Of a DNA stretch of 9,811 bases, positions 1 to 5,697 are shown piece by piece. The stretch spans positions 1-9,811 of the forward strand of contig WRJP01000065.1 of the NCBI GenBank assembly GCA_009778535.1, in the 5' to 3' direction. Origin of the DNA: Propionibacteriaceae bacterium. GTDB lineage: Bacteria > Actinomycetota > Actinomycetes > Propionibacteriales > Propionibacteriaceae. The stretch's first letter is position 1. Every line of letters starts with the position of its first letter. Under the pieces are notes generated by a model that was not told the origin of the DNA, did not search any database, and was given only the letters and a program-made list of their open reading frames with translations. The translations under genes and the position numbers were made by a program.

Positions 1-95
1 GATACACCGACCCTGAGGTCGGCACTCAACCCGCGTGCGCGATTTCGATACACCGGGTTTCGATACACAAGTCTGCGACTTGCACTCAACCACCG
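1..95. repeat. Two copies of a palindromic dispersed repeat (GATACAC-stem-GCACTCAACC)
   Basis: Two units share conserved flanks around a variable hairpin. Unit 1 (1-31, cut by the window edge) is GATACAC then stem CCGACC (7-12), loop CTGA, stem GGTCGG (17-22), then GCACTCAACC (22-31). Unit 2 (56-95) is GGTTTCGATACAC, stem CAAGTC (68-73), loop TGC, stem GACTTG (77-82), then GCACTCAACCACCGG. The stem sequences differ completely between units but stay complementary. Between them lie an 11-bp direct repeat TTTCGATACAC (43-53 and 58-68) and a small CGCG-TG-CGCG inverted repeat (32-41). From memory, closely similar GGTTTCGATAC...ACTCAACCACCGG elements are scattered between genes in many Micrococcales genomes; that is recollection, not a search result. 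No coding region overlaps. It may mark the 3' end of the deoD transcript. Confidence 0.7.
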
Positions 96-126
96 GGACG
101 GCGGCAATCAGCAGGAGAACGTCCGG
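93..126 (-). terminator. Possible weak 3' hairpin directly after deoD
   Basis: Immediately after the deoD stop codon, reading the minus strand, CCGGACG (126-120) can pair with CGTCCCGG (100-93), with one bulged base and a loop of about 19 nt. No run of U follows, so it is not a textbook intrinsic terminator. It could protect the transcript 3' end or be chance pairing. The palindromic repeats just beyond it (1-91) are an equally likely site of transcript termination or processing. Confidence 0.25.
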
Positions 127-849
127 TTAGCTCAACGCCGCAGCGATAGCTAACCTCAACGCTCCTTGGAAAATGGTTTCGCGTTGTTCCGAGCTCATTT
201 CCGGGCTGCCGTTTGTGAGATGGTCGGAGATGGTGAGCACTGCCAACGCCTGTTTACCATGCTCTGCGGCGACACCATACAGGCTGGCAGCTTCCATCTC
301 TACTCCCAGCACATTGTGTGCAGCCAGCAGTTGAGTGCGGCCAGGTGGGGTGGAATAGAAGTTATCGGAGGAAATGATCGTTCCGACATGCACCTTCGGG
401 TCGCCGTCAGCGGCAGCCCAGGCTGCGGCAGCCAGACCGAAATCGGCGACTGCTGCAAAATGCACTCCTGGGATGCGCAGTTCATTCATGGCAGAGTCAG
501 TGTGCGCGCCGATGCCAATGACGACATCTCCGATGTCAACTTTTGGCGAGATGCCGCCAGCCGTTCCGACTCGGATTATCCGCTCCACACCGAAAAACTT
601 GAACAACTCCGTTGCATAGATAGCGATAGACGGCATCCCCATCCCTGAGGCCATCACCGAAAGGGGCTTGCCAGCATTCGCACCTGCGTTGCAGATTCCA
701 GTGAAAGCCATGATGCCGCGCACCGAACTGACCAGCCGCGCCTCATCAAGGATTTGCCCGGCCATTCGCTCGGCGCGTTTTGGGTCGCCAGGCATCAATA
801 CCGCAGGTGCAAAATCGCCTGCAGAGGCTGCAATATGTGGTGTCGCCAT
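127..849 (-). CDS. deoD: Purine nucleoside phosphorylase, DeoD (hexameric) type
   Basis: Cytosolic enzyme that splits purine (deoxy)ribonucleosides with phosphate into free base and (deoxy)ribose-1-phosphate. The 240-aa length matches the trimeric/hexameric DeoD family. Residues lining up with the E. coli enzyme are all present: H5 near the N-terminus, the phosphate-binding G21 and R25 in MPGDPKR, R44, R93 with T96 in IIRVGTAGG, the ribose-binding VEMEA motif (E184-M185-E186), and S208-D209 with the catalytic Asp plus the partner Arg at R223. Start ATG 849 follows a good Shine-Dalgarno (GAAGGGA) with 6-nt spacing. It is the last gene of the minus-strand cluster, 44 nt after the phosphomutase stop. 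With DeoA it supplies the sugar-1-phosphates used by the phosphomutase and DeoC. No sign of truncation. Confidence 0.95.
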   Translation of the reverse strand: MATPHIAASAGDFAPAVLMPGDPKRAERMAGQILDEARLVSSVRGIMAFTGICNAGANAGKPLSVMASGMGMPSIAIYATELFKFFGVERIIRVGTAGGISPKVDIGDVVIGIGAHTDSAMNELRIPGVHFAAVADFGLAAAAWAAADGDPKVHVGTIISSDNFYSTPPGRTQLLAAHNVLGVEMEAASLYGVAAEHGKQALAVLTISDHLTNGSPEMSSEQRETIFQGALRLAIAAALS

Positions 850-882
850 GTGATTTCCCTTCTTGTCGTCCTAACTATGTTT

Positions 883-899
883 GACTAGCTGTTTTAGTC
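883..899 (-). other. Small inverted repeat at the stop codon of the phosphomutase gene
   Basis: On the minus strand GACTA (899-895, containing the TAA stop at 896-894) pairs with TAGTC (887-883) across a 7-nt loop. The stem is only 5 bp and no U tract follows, so it is unlikely to terminate transcription. It sits in the largest gap of the catabolic gene string and could be a processing or partial attenuation point before deoD. Chance is also plausible. Confidence 0.25.
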
Positions 900-2603
900 G
901 GGGTTAAAGAGCGCTTTATCTACATCAGACTTGAGTTGCTCTAGGCGTTGTTTGGCATCCGCTCGCAGATTTGTTAGCTCATAAAATGTGGCATCGGGCG
1001 TGACCGGCGTGACAACTTCCAGATAGCACTTTACCTTGGGTTCGGTTCCAGATGGCCGCACGATGACCTGATCGTCACGTTTAGTGGTTATCAAGATTCC
1101 ATCAGTGGGAGGTAGTGCCGCTGAACCTTGCGACAGATCAACGATTTTGTCTACCCGAGCGCCAGCCAAGCTCTGTGGTGGCTGGCTGCGTAGCCTGGCC
1201 ATGGTTTGCGGGATTTGCGTGAGATCGTCGAAGCGAACCGAAAGCTGCGAGGTGAGATATAACCCATGCTGGCGAGCCAGATCGTCCAAAAGATCAATCA
1301 GGCTACGGTTCTCGGCCTTCAACCGCGCAACCAGCCGAGCGATTTGTACGGCAGCCGCCAGACCATCTTTATCACGCACCAGATCGGGTCGTACGCAGTA
1401 ACCAATCGCTTCCTCATATGCGTACACCATGTCTGCAACGCGGCTCATCCATTTGAAGCCGGTCAATGTCGTTTCGTGCCGGATGCCGCGTGCCGCAGCA
1501 ATCTTGGACAACAACCGCGAGGAAACCACCGAGTTCACAAAAACCATATGTGAGGCTTCGGCGGCACTGGTTCGCGCTGCAATAGCTGCTCCCAGTACTG
1601 CTCCCAACTCATCACCGTGCAGCATTCGCCAGCCGCTGCGCGGATCGTTCACGGCGACTGCTAGGCGGTCGGCGTCAGGATCGTTCGCCAGCACCACGTC
1701 GGCGTTGTTACTTTTCGCCAAAGCAAGTGCAAGATCAATCGCCCCTGGTTCTTCCGGATTTGGAAAACTAACGGTTGGAAAATCAGGGTCGGGGTCGCGT
1801 TGCGCCGCCACTGGAATCACATCGGTAAAACCAGCTAGTTGCATCGCAGGCAGCGCGATCTGCGAACCAACGCCATGCATCGCAGTGTGAACGATTCGTA
1901 TCGGTGCCGCAGGCAACTCACCGGTAGAAATAGCCTGGATATATTCTGTAGCAAAATCAGAAGCTAAATCTTCCCAACCATTTTCTGCTCTGGGAATCTC
2001 GGCAGCCGGATCAGCGCGTTCGATCTGAGCTGCTATCGCCGCATCATGCGGCGGCACGATTTGTGCCCCACATTCAGCAGGCGAAACCGCTCGTCCTCCC
2101 AGATAAACCTTGTAGCCGTTATCTTGAGCCGGATTATGCGATGCAGTCACCATGACTCCCGCATCGGCTTCCAGGTGCCGTACCGCATATGCCAGCAGTG
2201 GCGTTGGAACTGGGTCTGGCAAAAGCAGCGTGTGTGCTCCGGCCGCCGTAATCACTGCGGCAGAATCGAGGGCAAACTGGCGTGAGTTGTGACGAGCATC
2301 ATTGCCAATAACTACCCGCACCGGATGGGTAGTTGTGTCCTGGATGAGAGCTTTGAGATAGCTGATCAGGCCAGCAGCAGCACGAATAACGACTGCCCGA
2401 TTCATCCGATTCGAGCCGCCTGCCATTTTCCCGCGCAGACCGGCAGTTCCAAACTGCAAGTTGCCAGCGAACCGGTCTGCTAACTCTGCGGCAGCACTCT
2501 GGTCAGTTTTTGCAGCCTCAACCAGCACTGACAGCTCGGCCGCAGTCGTAGCATCAGGGTCTGCAGCTATCCAATCTGCGATTTTCAAGTAGTCCATATT
2601 CAC
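894..2603 (-). CDS. Alpha-D-phosphohexomutase-family phosphomutase, probable phosphopentomutase
   Basis: A 569-aa member of the phosphoglucomutase/phosphomannomutase superfamily, the size of PgcA/PGM2-type enzymes. Domains run in the usual order: the catalytic phosphoserine loop TASHNP (S155), the metal-binding loop DPDADR (D308, D310, D312), the sugar-binding loop EEAIG (397-401) and the phosphate-binding loop RPSGTEPK (516-523). All catalytic elements are intact. Family annotation would say phosphoglucomutase or phosphomannomutase. The position between deoC and deoD, with no classical DeoB in the window, suggests that it converts ribose-1-P and deoxyribose-1-P to the 5-phosphates, as mammalian PGM2 does; this is inference. 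The start is GTG 2603, with CAGG 5 nt upstream; ATG 2597, two codons later, is an alternative 11 nt from the same site. The deoC stop lies 2 nt before the GTG, implying coupled translation. Confidence 0.9.
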   Translation of the reverse strand: MNMDYLKIADWIAADPDATTAAELSVLVEAAKTDQSAAAELADRFAGNLQFGTAGLRGKMAGGSNRMNRAVVIRAAAGLISYLKALIQDTTTHPVRVVIGNDARHNSRQFALDSAAVITAAGAHTLLLPDPVPTPLLAYAVRHLEADAGVMVTASHNPAQDNGYKVYLGGRAVSPAECGAQIVPPHDAAIAAQIERADPAAEIPRAENGWEDLASDFATEYIQAISTGELPAAPIRIVHTAMHGVGSQIALPAMQLAGFTDVIPVAAQRDPDPDFPTVSFPNPEEPGAIDLALALAKSNNADVVLANDPDADRLAVAVNDPRSGWRMLHGDELGAVLGAAIAARTSAAEASHMVFVNSVVSSRLLSKIAAARGIRHETTLTGFKWMSRVADMVYAYEEAIGYCVRPDLVRDKDGLAAAVQIARLVARLKAENRSLIDLLDDLARQHGLYLTSQLSVRFDDLTQIPQTMARLRSQPPQSLAGARVDKIVDLSQGSAALPPTDGILITTKRDDQVIVRPSGTEPKVKCYLEVVTPVTPDATFYELTNLRADAKQRLEQLKSDVDKALFNPD

Positions 2604-2605
2604 AC

Positions 2606-3253
2606 TTACCTGAAGTCAGCCAAAATTGCTGCGGTTGCTGACAGCCCCAATCGGGTAGCTCCGGCAGCAATCATCTCGGCTGCTTGATCTATGGTGCGGA
2701 TACCACCAGAGGCCTTCACCTGGAGCCATTCCCCGACAGTGTCTTTCATGAGAGCTACTGCCTCGGGTGTAGCTCCGCCTGCGGGATGGAATCCGGTAGA
2801 GGTCTTGACGAAGTCTGCTCCAGTTTCGATAGCGGCATGGCACGCCATGACAATCTCCTCGTCGTCAAGAGCCGCAGATTCTATGATCACCTTCAGGACT
2901 ATCGGTTTTGGAACAGCTTGGCGCACCGCTAAAATATCAGCCTGCACTTGCTTCCACATCCCAGCTTTAGCTAATCCCAGGTTGATTACCATGTCGATCT
3001 CGTCAGCACCATTTTTGACGGCAGCTTTCGCCTCTTCCGCCTTCACTCTCGACTTGTGTGCCCCTGACGGGAAACCACATACAGCAGCCACCTTCAACCC
3101 TTTGGAATCGATTGGAAGCATAGATGGCGAAACACAAACCGAATAAACTCCCAGTTCCACTCCAACGTCGACCAGCGCGGCTACATCTACTGCGGTCGCT
3201 TCCGGTTTCAGCAGCGTGTGATCGATCATTTGGGCAAGTTCTGCAACATCCAT
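2606..3253 (-). CDS. deoC: Deoxyribose-phosphate aldolase
   Basis: Class I aldolase cleaving 2-deoxyribose-5-phosphate to glyceraldehyde-3-phosphate and acetaldehyde, the last step of deoxynucleoside catabolism. The 215-aa length fits the short bacterial DeoC group. Diagnostic sequence includes IDHTLLKPEAT at residues 10-20, EIDMVIN (D87, proton relay), VKTSTGF with the Schiff-base lysine K150, and KASGGIR with K180, the second active-site lysine. Start ATG 3253 has a strong AGGAG site with 6-nt spacing, and that site overlaps the deoA stop codon (TAGGAG), so the two genes are probably co-translated. Nothing unusual in the product. Its substrate must come from deoxyribose-1-phosphate through the next gene in the string. 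Confidence 0.96.
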   Translation of the reverse strand: MDVAELAQMIDHTLLKPEATAVDVAALVDVGVELGVYSVCVSPSMLPIDSKGLKVAAVCGFPSGAHKSRVKAEEAKAAVKNGADEIDMVINLGLAKAGMWKQVQADILAVRQAVPKPIVLKVIIESAALDDEEIVMACHAAIETGADFVKTSTGFHPAGGATPEAVALMKDTVGEWLQVKASGGIRTIDQAAEMIAAGATRLGLSATAAILADFR

Positions 3254-3262
3254 TTCTTTCTC

Positions 3263-4543
3263 CTACTCCACTCGTCCCAAAACTATCGGTCGTGGTTCTG
3301 GCGAGTCGACCTTGATTTCCCAAGCCCCGTCCAATGCTGCTTGTGCGCGAGCAAAACGTTCGGGAGTGTCAGTATGCAGTGTCAGCAAAGGCTGACCAGC
3401 GGTGACGTAATCACCAGGTTTGGCATGAAGCACCACCCCAGCCGCAGCTTGCACTTGGTCTTCCTTGCGTTCGCGTCCAGCACCTAGACGCCAACTCGCA
3501 ATCCCAACACCCAGCGCATCGAGCCGAGTCAGGGTGCCAGATTCGTCAGCGTTAATAGTGTGCGTATGCTTCGCCTTTGGCAAAGCTGCATCCGGATCAC
3601 CACCTTGAGCGCTTATCAGCTTCCGCCACGAATCCATAGCCTTGCCGTTGGCCAGATTTTCTGCTGGGTCGACATCCACCTGACAAGCATGCAACATTTC
3701 CCGAGCCAACGCTAGGGTAAGTTCAACTACATCGGCAGGCCCGCCGCCAGCCAACACCTCTTGAGCCTCTTGCACCTCAAGCGCGTTACCAACCGTGGTT
3801 CCAATCGGGGTAGTCATGTCGGTTATCAAAGCCAAGGTCTTTACCTGGTTCGCCGTGCCAATCTCAACCATAGTTTCGGCTAGCTTGTATGCCTGAGCGT
3901 ATTCGGTCATGAACGCCCCCGATCCGGTCTTAACATCGAGAACCAGTACTTGGGTACCCGAAGCCAATTTCTTGCTCATAATCGAAGATGCAATCAGTGG
4001 AATGCAATCCACTGTAGCGGTGATGTCCCGCAGTGCATAGAGCTTGCGATCAGCCAGAGCCAAATCCACGCCAGCCGCAGCGATGACCGCTCCAACCTGC
4101 TCTAGCTGCTGGTACATTTGCGAGTTGCTCAGGTTTCCACGCCAACCTGGAATTGATTCCAGTTTGTCGAGAGTTCCTCCGGTGTGTCCTAACCCTCGGC
4201 CTGAAAGCTGTGGCACCGCGACGCCGTATGAGGCGACCAGTGGCGCTAAGGGCAAGGTGATCTTATCTCCCACGCCTCCGGTGGAATGCTTGTCAGCAGT
4301 GGGTTTTTCCAAACCAGAGTAATCCAGGCGTTCTCCAGAGTTCAGCATCGCCAGCGTCCAGCGCGTCAACTCTGGCGCTGTCATTGATTTGAAGTAGATC
4401 GCCATGGCTAGTGCAGCCATCTGTTCCTCAGCAACGACGCCACGGGTATAGGCGTCTATCACCCAATCTATCTGTGCATCAGACAGCGCTAGACCATCAC
4501 GTTTTGCTGAAATCACCGAAACGGCGTCAAACGGCTCGCTCAT
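3263..4543 (-). CDS. deoA: Thymidine / pyrimidine-nucleoside phosphorylase
   Basis: Cytosolic enzyme that phosphorolyses thymidine, deoxyuridine and possibly uridine to base plus (deoxy)ribose-1-phosphate. With the start at ATG 4543 it is 426 aa, normal for the family. Visible motifs are KHSTGGVGDK (85-94, phosphate site), SGRGLGHTGGTLDKLES (114-130, the family signature), and R172, S187 and K191 in LRDITATVD...SSIMSKK, which match the base-binding Arg/Ser/Lys of E. coli thymidine phosphorylase. The C-terminal PYNP domain (GVGIASWRLGAGR) is complete. The frame stays open upstream to 4690, but that extension only overlaps cdd in another frame and looks unlike the family. GAGGTGG at 4559-4553 supports 4543. 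The cdd stop is 4 nt before the start and deoC begins 9 nt after the stop, so this is tight operon packing. Thymidine versus broader pyrimidine specificity cannot be settled here. Confidence 0.95.
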   Translation of the reverse strand: MSEPFDAVSVISAKRDGLALSDAQIDWVIDAYTRGVVAEEQMAALAMAIYFKSMTAPELTRWTLAMLNSGERLDYSGLEKPTADKHSTGGVGDKITLPLAPLVASYGVAVPQLSGRGLGHTGGTLDKLESIPGWRGNLSNSQMYQQLEQVGAVIAAAGVDLALADRKLYALRDITATVDCIPLIASSIMSKKLASGTQVLVLDVKTGSGAFMTEYAQAYKLAETMVEIGTANQVKTLALITDMTTPIGTTVGNALEVQEAQEVLAGGGPADVVELTLALAREMLHACQVDVDPAENLANGKAMDSWRKLISAQGGDPDAALPKAKHTHTINADESGTLTRLDALGVGIASWRLGAGRERKEDQVQAAAGVVLHAKPGDYVTAGQPLLTLHTDTPERFARAQAALDGAWEIKVDSPEPRPIVLGRVE

Positions 4544-4547
4544 GTTA

Positions 4548-4952
4548 CTAATCCACCTCACCATCACGTACTGCTGCACTTTCATGCCAAGCCTGCGGCA
4601 GCAATTCAGCCAAAGAAACGACTCCGGCAGGCGAGAGCACCAACAAATCAGTGCCCCCATGTTCCAAAAGCAACTGACGGCAACGCCCACATGGGGTTAT
4701 CACTTCACCAGCGCCGTCAACGCAAGTGAAAGCAACTAAGCGTCCACCGCCAGAATCATGCAGCGCTGAAACCAGCCCGCATTCTGCACATAAAGTCAAC
4801 CCGTATGAAGCGTTCTCTACATTGCAGCCGGTAACTATGCGACCATCATCAGTGAACGCCGCAGCGCCAACTGCATAGTTGGAGTAGCCACAGTAGGCTC
4901 TGGCAGCAGCAGCCTTCGCTTCGCTGAGTAGTTGATCCCAATCAATGTGCAT
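4548..4952 (-). CDS. cdd: Cytidine deaminase
   Basis: Zinc hydrolase converting cytidine and deoxycytidine to uridine and deoxyuridine, which DeoA can then use. From ATG 4952 the product is 134 aa, the normal length of the small homotetrameric Cdd. The ribose-binding CNVENASYG (N44, E46), the CAEC segment with zinc ligand C55 and catalytic E57, and PCGRCRQ with ligands C88 and C91 are all present. The CAEC variant (rather than CAER) and the GGGRL loop resemble mycobacterial Cdd. The frame is open to GTG 4988, directly abutting the hicB stop, but that adds 12 residues without homology; GAGGA just before ATG 4952 supports the shorter start. It is the first metabolic gene after the HicAB module and is followed after 4 nt by deoA. 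Confidence 0.95.
   Translation of the reverse strand: MHIDWDQLLSEAKAAAARAYCGYSNYAVGAAAFTDDGRIVTGCNVENASYGLTLCAECGLVSALHDSGGGRLVAFTCVDGAGEVITPCGRCRQLLLEHGGTDLLVLSPAGVVSLAELLPQAWHESAAVRDGEVD
4553..4559 (-). promoter_or_regulatory. Ribosome binding site deciding the deoA start
   Basis: GAGGTGG on the minus strand lies 9 nt before ATG 4543, inside the last codons of cdd. It favours the 426-aa DeoA over the 475-aa reading that begins at 4690. Confidence 0.7.
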
Positions 4953-4956
4953 TTCT

Positions 4957-4961
4957 TCCTC
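4957..4961 (-). promoter_or_regulatory. Ribosome binding site deciding the cdd start
   Basis: GAGGA followed by AGAA and then ATG 4952. No comparable site precedes GTG 4988, so the 134-aa Cdd is preferred. Confidence 0.65.
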
Positions 4962-4988
4962 AAAGCTATTTGTAGGATTAGCATCCAC

Positions 4989-5321
4989 TCAGGCTCTAAC
5001 CAACCGTGATGCAGCTAGGCGATTCAGCGAAACGTTCTGCTCAGCCGCTTCAATCACCAGTTGGCGGTGAACTTCTGGAGGCACCCTGACCATGAATTTT
5101 CCTGAGTATTCACGGTCAGCCAAGGCAGGCGGCACCAGTTCGCCGTCGGATTCCAGATCGGACACTGTTTCCATAGCCACACATTTAACACCGATGAATG
5201 CCTCAGTTTGATCGGGCGCCAGCCAAGACAGAGACGGCAACTCTGCCACCGTCCCCACATAGAGGTCGTCTTCTGGCGACCAGTGCACGCGGTATGTGTA
5301 GTGCTCGGCTACATTGCTCAT
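4989..5321 (-). CDS. hicB: HicB-family antitoxin with C-terminal ribbon-helix-helix domain
   Basis: Predicted antitoxin that binds and blocks the HicA RNase and represses its own promoter. The 110-aa product has the two HicB parts. The N-terminal partial RNase H-like fold spans about residues 8-65 (TYRVHWSPEDDLYVGTVAEL, then the acidic ESDGEL segment). A DNA-binding ribbon-helix-helix occupies about residues 74-108 (GKFMVRVPPEVHRQL...SLNRLAASRL), as in Arc-type repressors. ATG 5321 overlaps the hicA stop by 4 bp (ATGA), with GAGG 7 nt upstream, so toxin and antitoxin are translationally coupled. The TGA stop (4991-4989) lies 36 nt before the preferred cdd start, with no visible terminator between, so transcription probably continues into the nucleoside genes. 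Function is from family resemblance. Confidence 0.9.
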   Translation of the reverse strand: MSNVAEHYTYRVHWSPEDDLYVGTVAELPSLSWLAPDQTEAFIGVKCVAMETVSDLESDGELVPPALADREYSGKFMVRVPPEVHRQLVIEAAEQNVSLNRLAASRLVRA

Positions 5322-5569
5322 TTCTCATCCTCGTTAAGTTTGTCGATTGCTGTGAGCACTTGCCTTACTTGGTAGGGCTTTGCCTCGCCATTAATGTCTT
5401 GGATGTTGACTCTAGGATCGCCAGCCCAAGGCATCTTGTATACCCGATGCGATCCACTCGACCTTTTCGGTTGCCCAAAGAATTCACAACAGACTCGCTC
5501 CAAGTCCGAGAAACGTACGCCCTTGGGGTTGACTCGCATCGCAGCGACAATATCAGCCAGTTTCGACAC
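5318..5569 (-). CDS. hicA: HicA-family mRNA interferase toxin
   Basis: Predicted small double-stranded-RNA-binding-fold RNase that cleaves mRNA when not held by HicB. The 83-aa product carries the family core RSSGSHRVYK, with G39 and the catalytic histidine H41, followed by DPRVNIQD and KPYQVRQVL (residues 51-72), typical of the longer actinobacterial HicA form. All key residues are present, so the toxin looks active. The start is GTG 5569. The purine-rich site GGAGG (5577-5573) sits only 3 nt away, closer than normal, which may limit toxin synthesis relative to HicB. The only in-frame ATG (5539, residue 11) lacks a ribosome site and would remove conserved N-terminal sequence. It precedes hicB with a 4-bp overlap and begins 128 nt after the second permease gene stop. 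Confidence 0.88.
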   Translation of the reverse strand: MSKLADIVAAMRVNPKGVRFSDLERVCCEFFGQPKRSSGSHRVYKMPWAGDPRVNIQDINGEAKPYQVRQVLTAIDKLNEDEK

Positions 5570-5579
5570 AATCCTCCAA

Positions 5580-5619
5580 TATCAATAATGATACTACCGT
5601 ACAATGGCGGCACCAACAA
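5580..5619 (-). promoter_or_regulatory. Candidate hicAB promoter with overlapping palindromic operator
   Basis: On the minus strand TTGTTG (5619-5614) and TAGTAT (5596-5591) are separated by 17 nt and resemble -35 and -10 boxes, though each is a partial match. A perfect inverted repeat TATCA-TTAT-TGATA (5593-5580) begins inside the -10 element and ends 2 nt before the hicA ribosome site. HicB ribbon-helix-helix proteins commonly repress their own operon by binding short palindromes, so this is a reasonable operator. It is AT-rich and short, so chance cannot be excluded. Confidence 0.4.
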
Positions 5620-5639
5620 TCTCTCTCAAACGAATGAAT

Positions 5640-5652
5640 TTCACCCAGTGAA
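5640..5652. other. Short perfect inverted repeat upstream of hicA
   Basis: TTCAC-CCA-GTGAA forms a 5-bp stem with a 3-nt loop in the gap between the second permease gene and hicA. No U tract follows on the minus strand, so it is weak as a terminator. It could be a second regulator site upstream of the candidate -35 box. The remainder of 5570-5697 shows nothing else I can support. Confidence 0.25.
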
Positions 5653-5697
5653 CACACAGTCTCGAAAAGATATGCTGCCTCCATTTGCTCCAGTCGG

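Noticed and set aside
1..91. CRISPR-like array at the left end
   Set aside because: The repeats are not evenly spaced by unique spacers. The variable part is itself a palindrome, unlike CRISPR spacers, and there are no cas genes.
166..648. Open plus-strand frame of 160 codons opposite deoD
   Set aside because: No recognisable motif, and it lies wholly within the well-supported deoD.
1429..1890. Open plus-strand frame of 153 codons opposite the phosphomutase
   Set aside because: Low-complexity Ala/Ser-rich translation opposite intact catalytic loops of the mutase.
2691..3146. Open plus-strand frame of 151 codons opposite deoC
   Set aside because: No family features; deoC on the other strand is complete with both active-site lysines.
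4544..4690. N-terminal extension of DeoA by 49 residues
   Set aside because: It overlaps cdd in another frame, is Trp/Cys-rich unlike the family, and a ribosome site supports the start at 4543.
4953..4988. Cdd starting at GTG 4988
   Set aside because: Adds 12 residues not typical of Cdd and lacks its own ribosome site; GAGGA points to ATG 4952.
5640..5652. Intrinsic terminator after the second permease gene
   Set aside because: Only a 5-bp stem and no U tract on the minus strand, so it was kept only as an inverted repeat.
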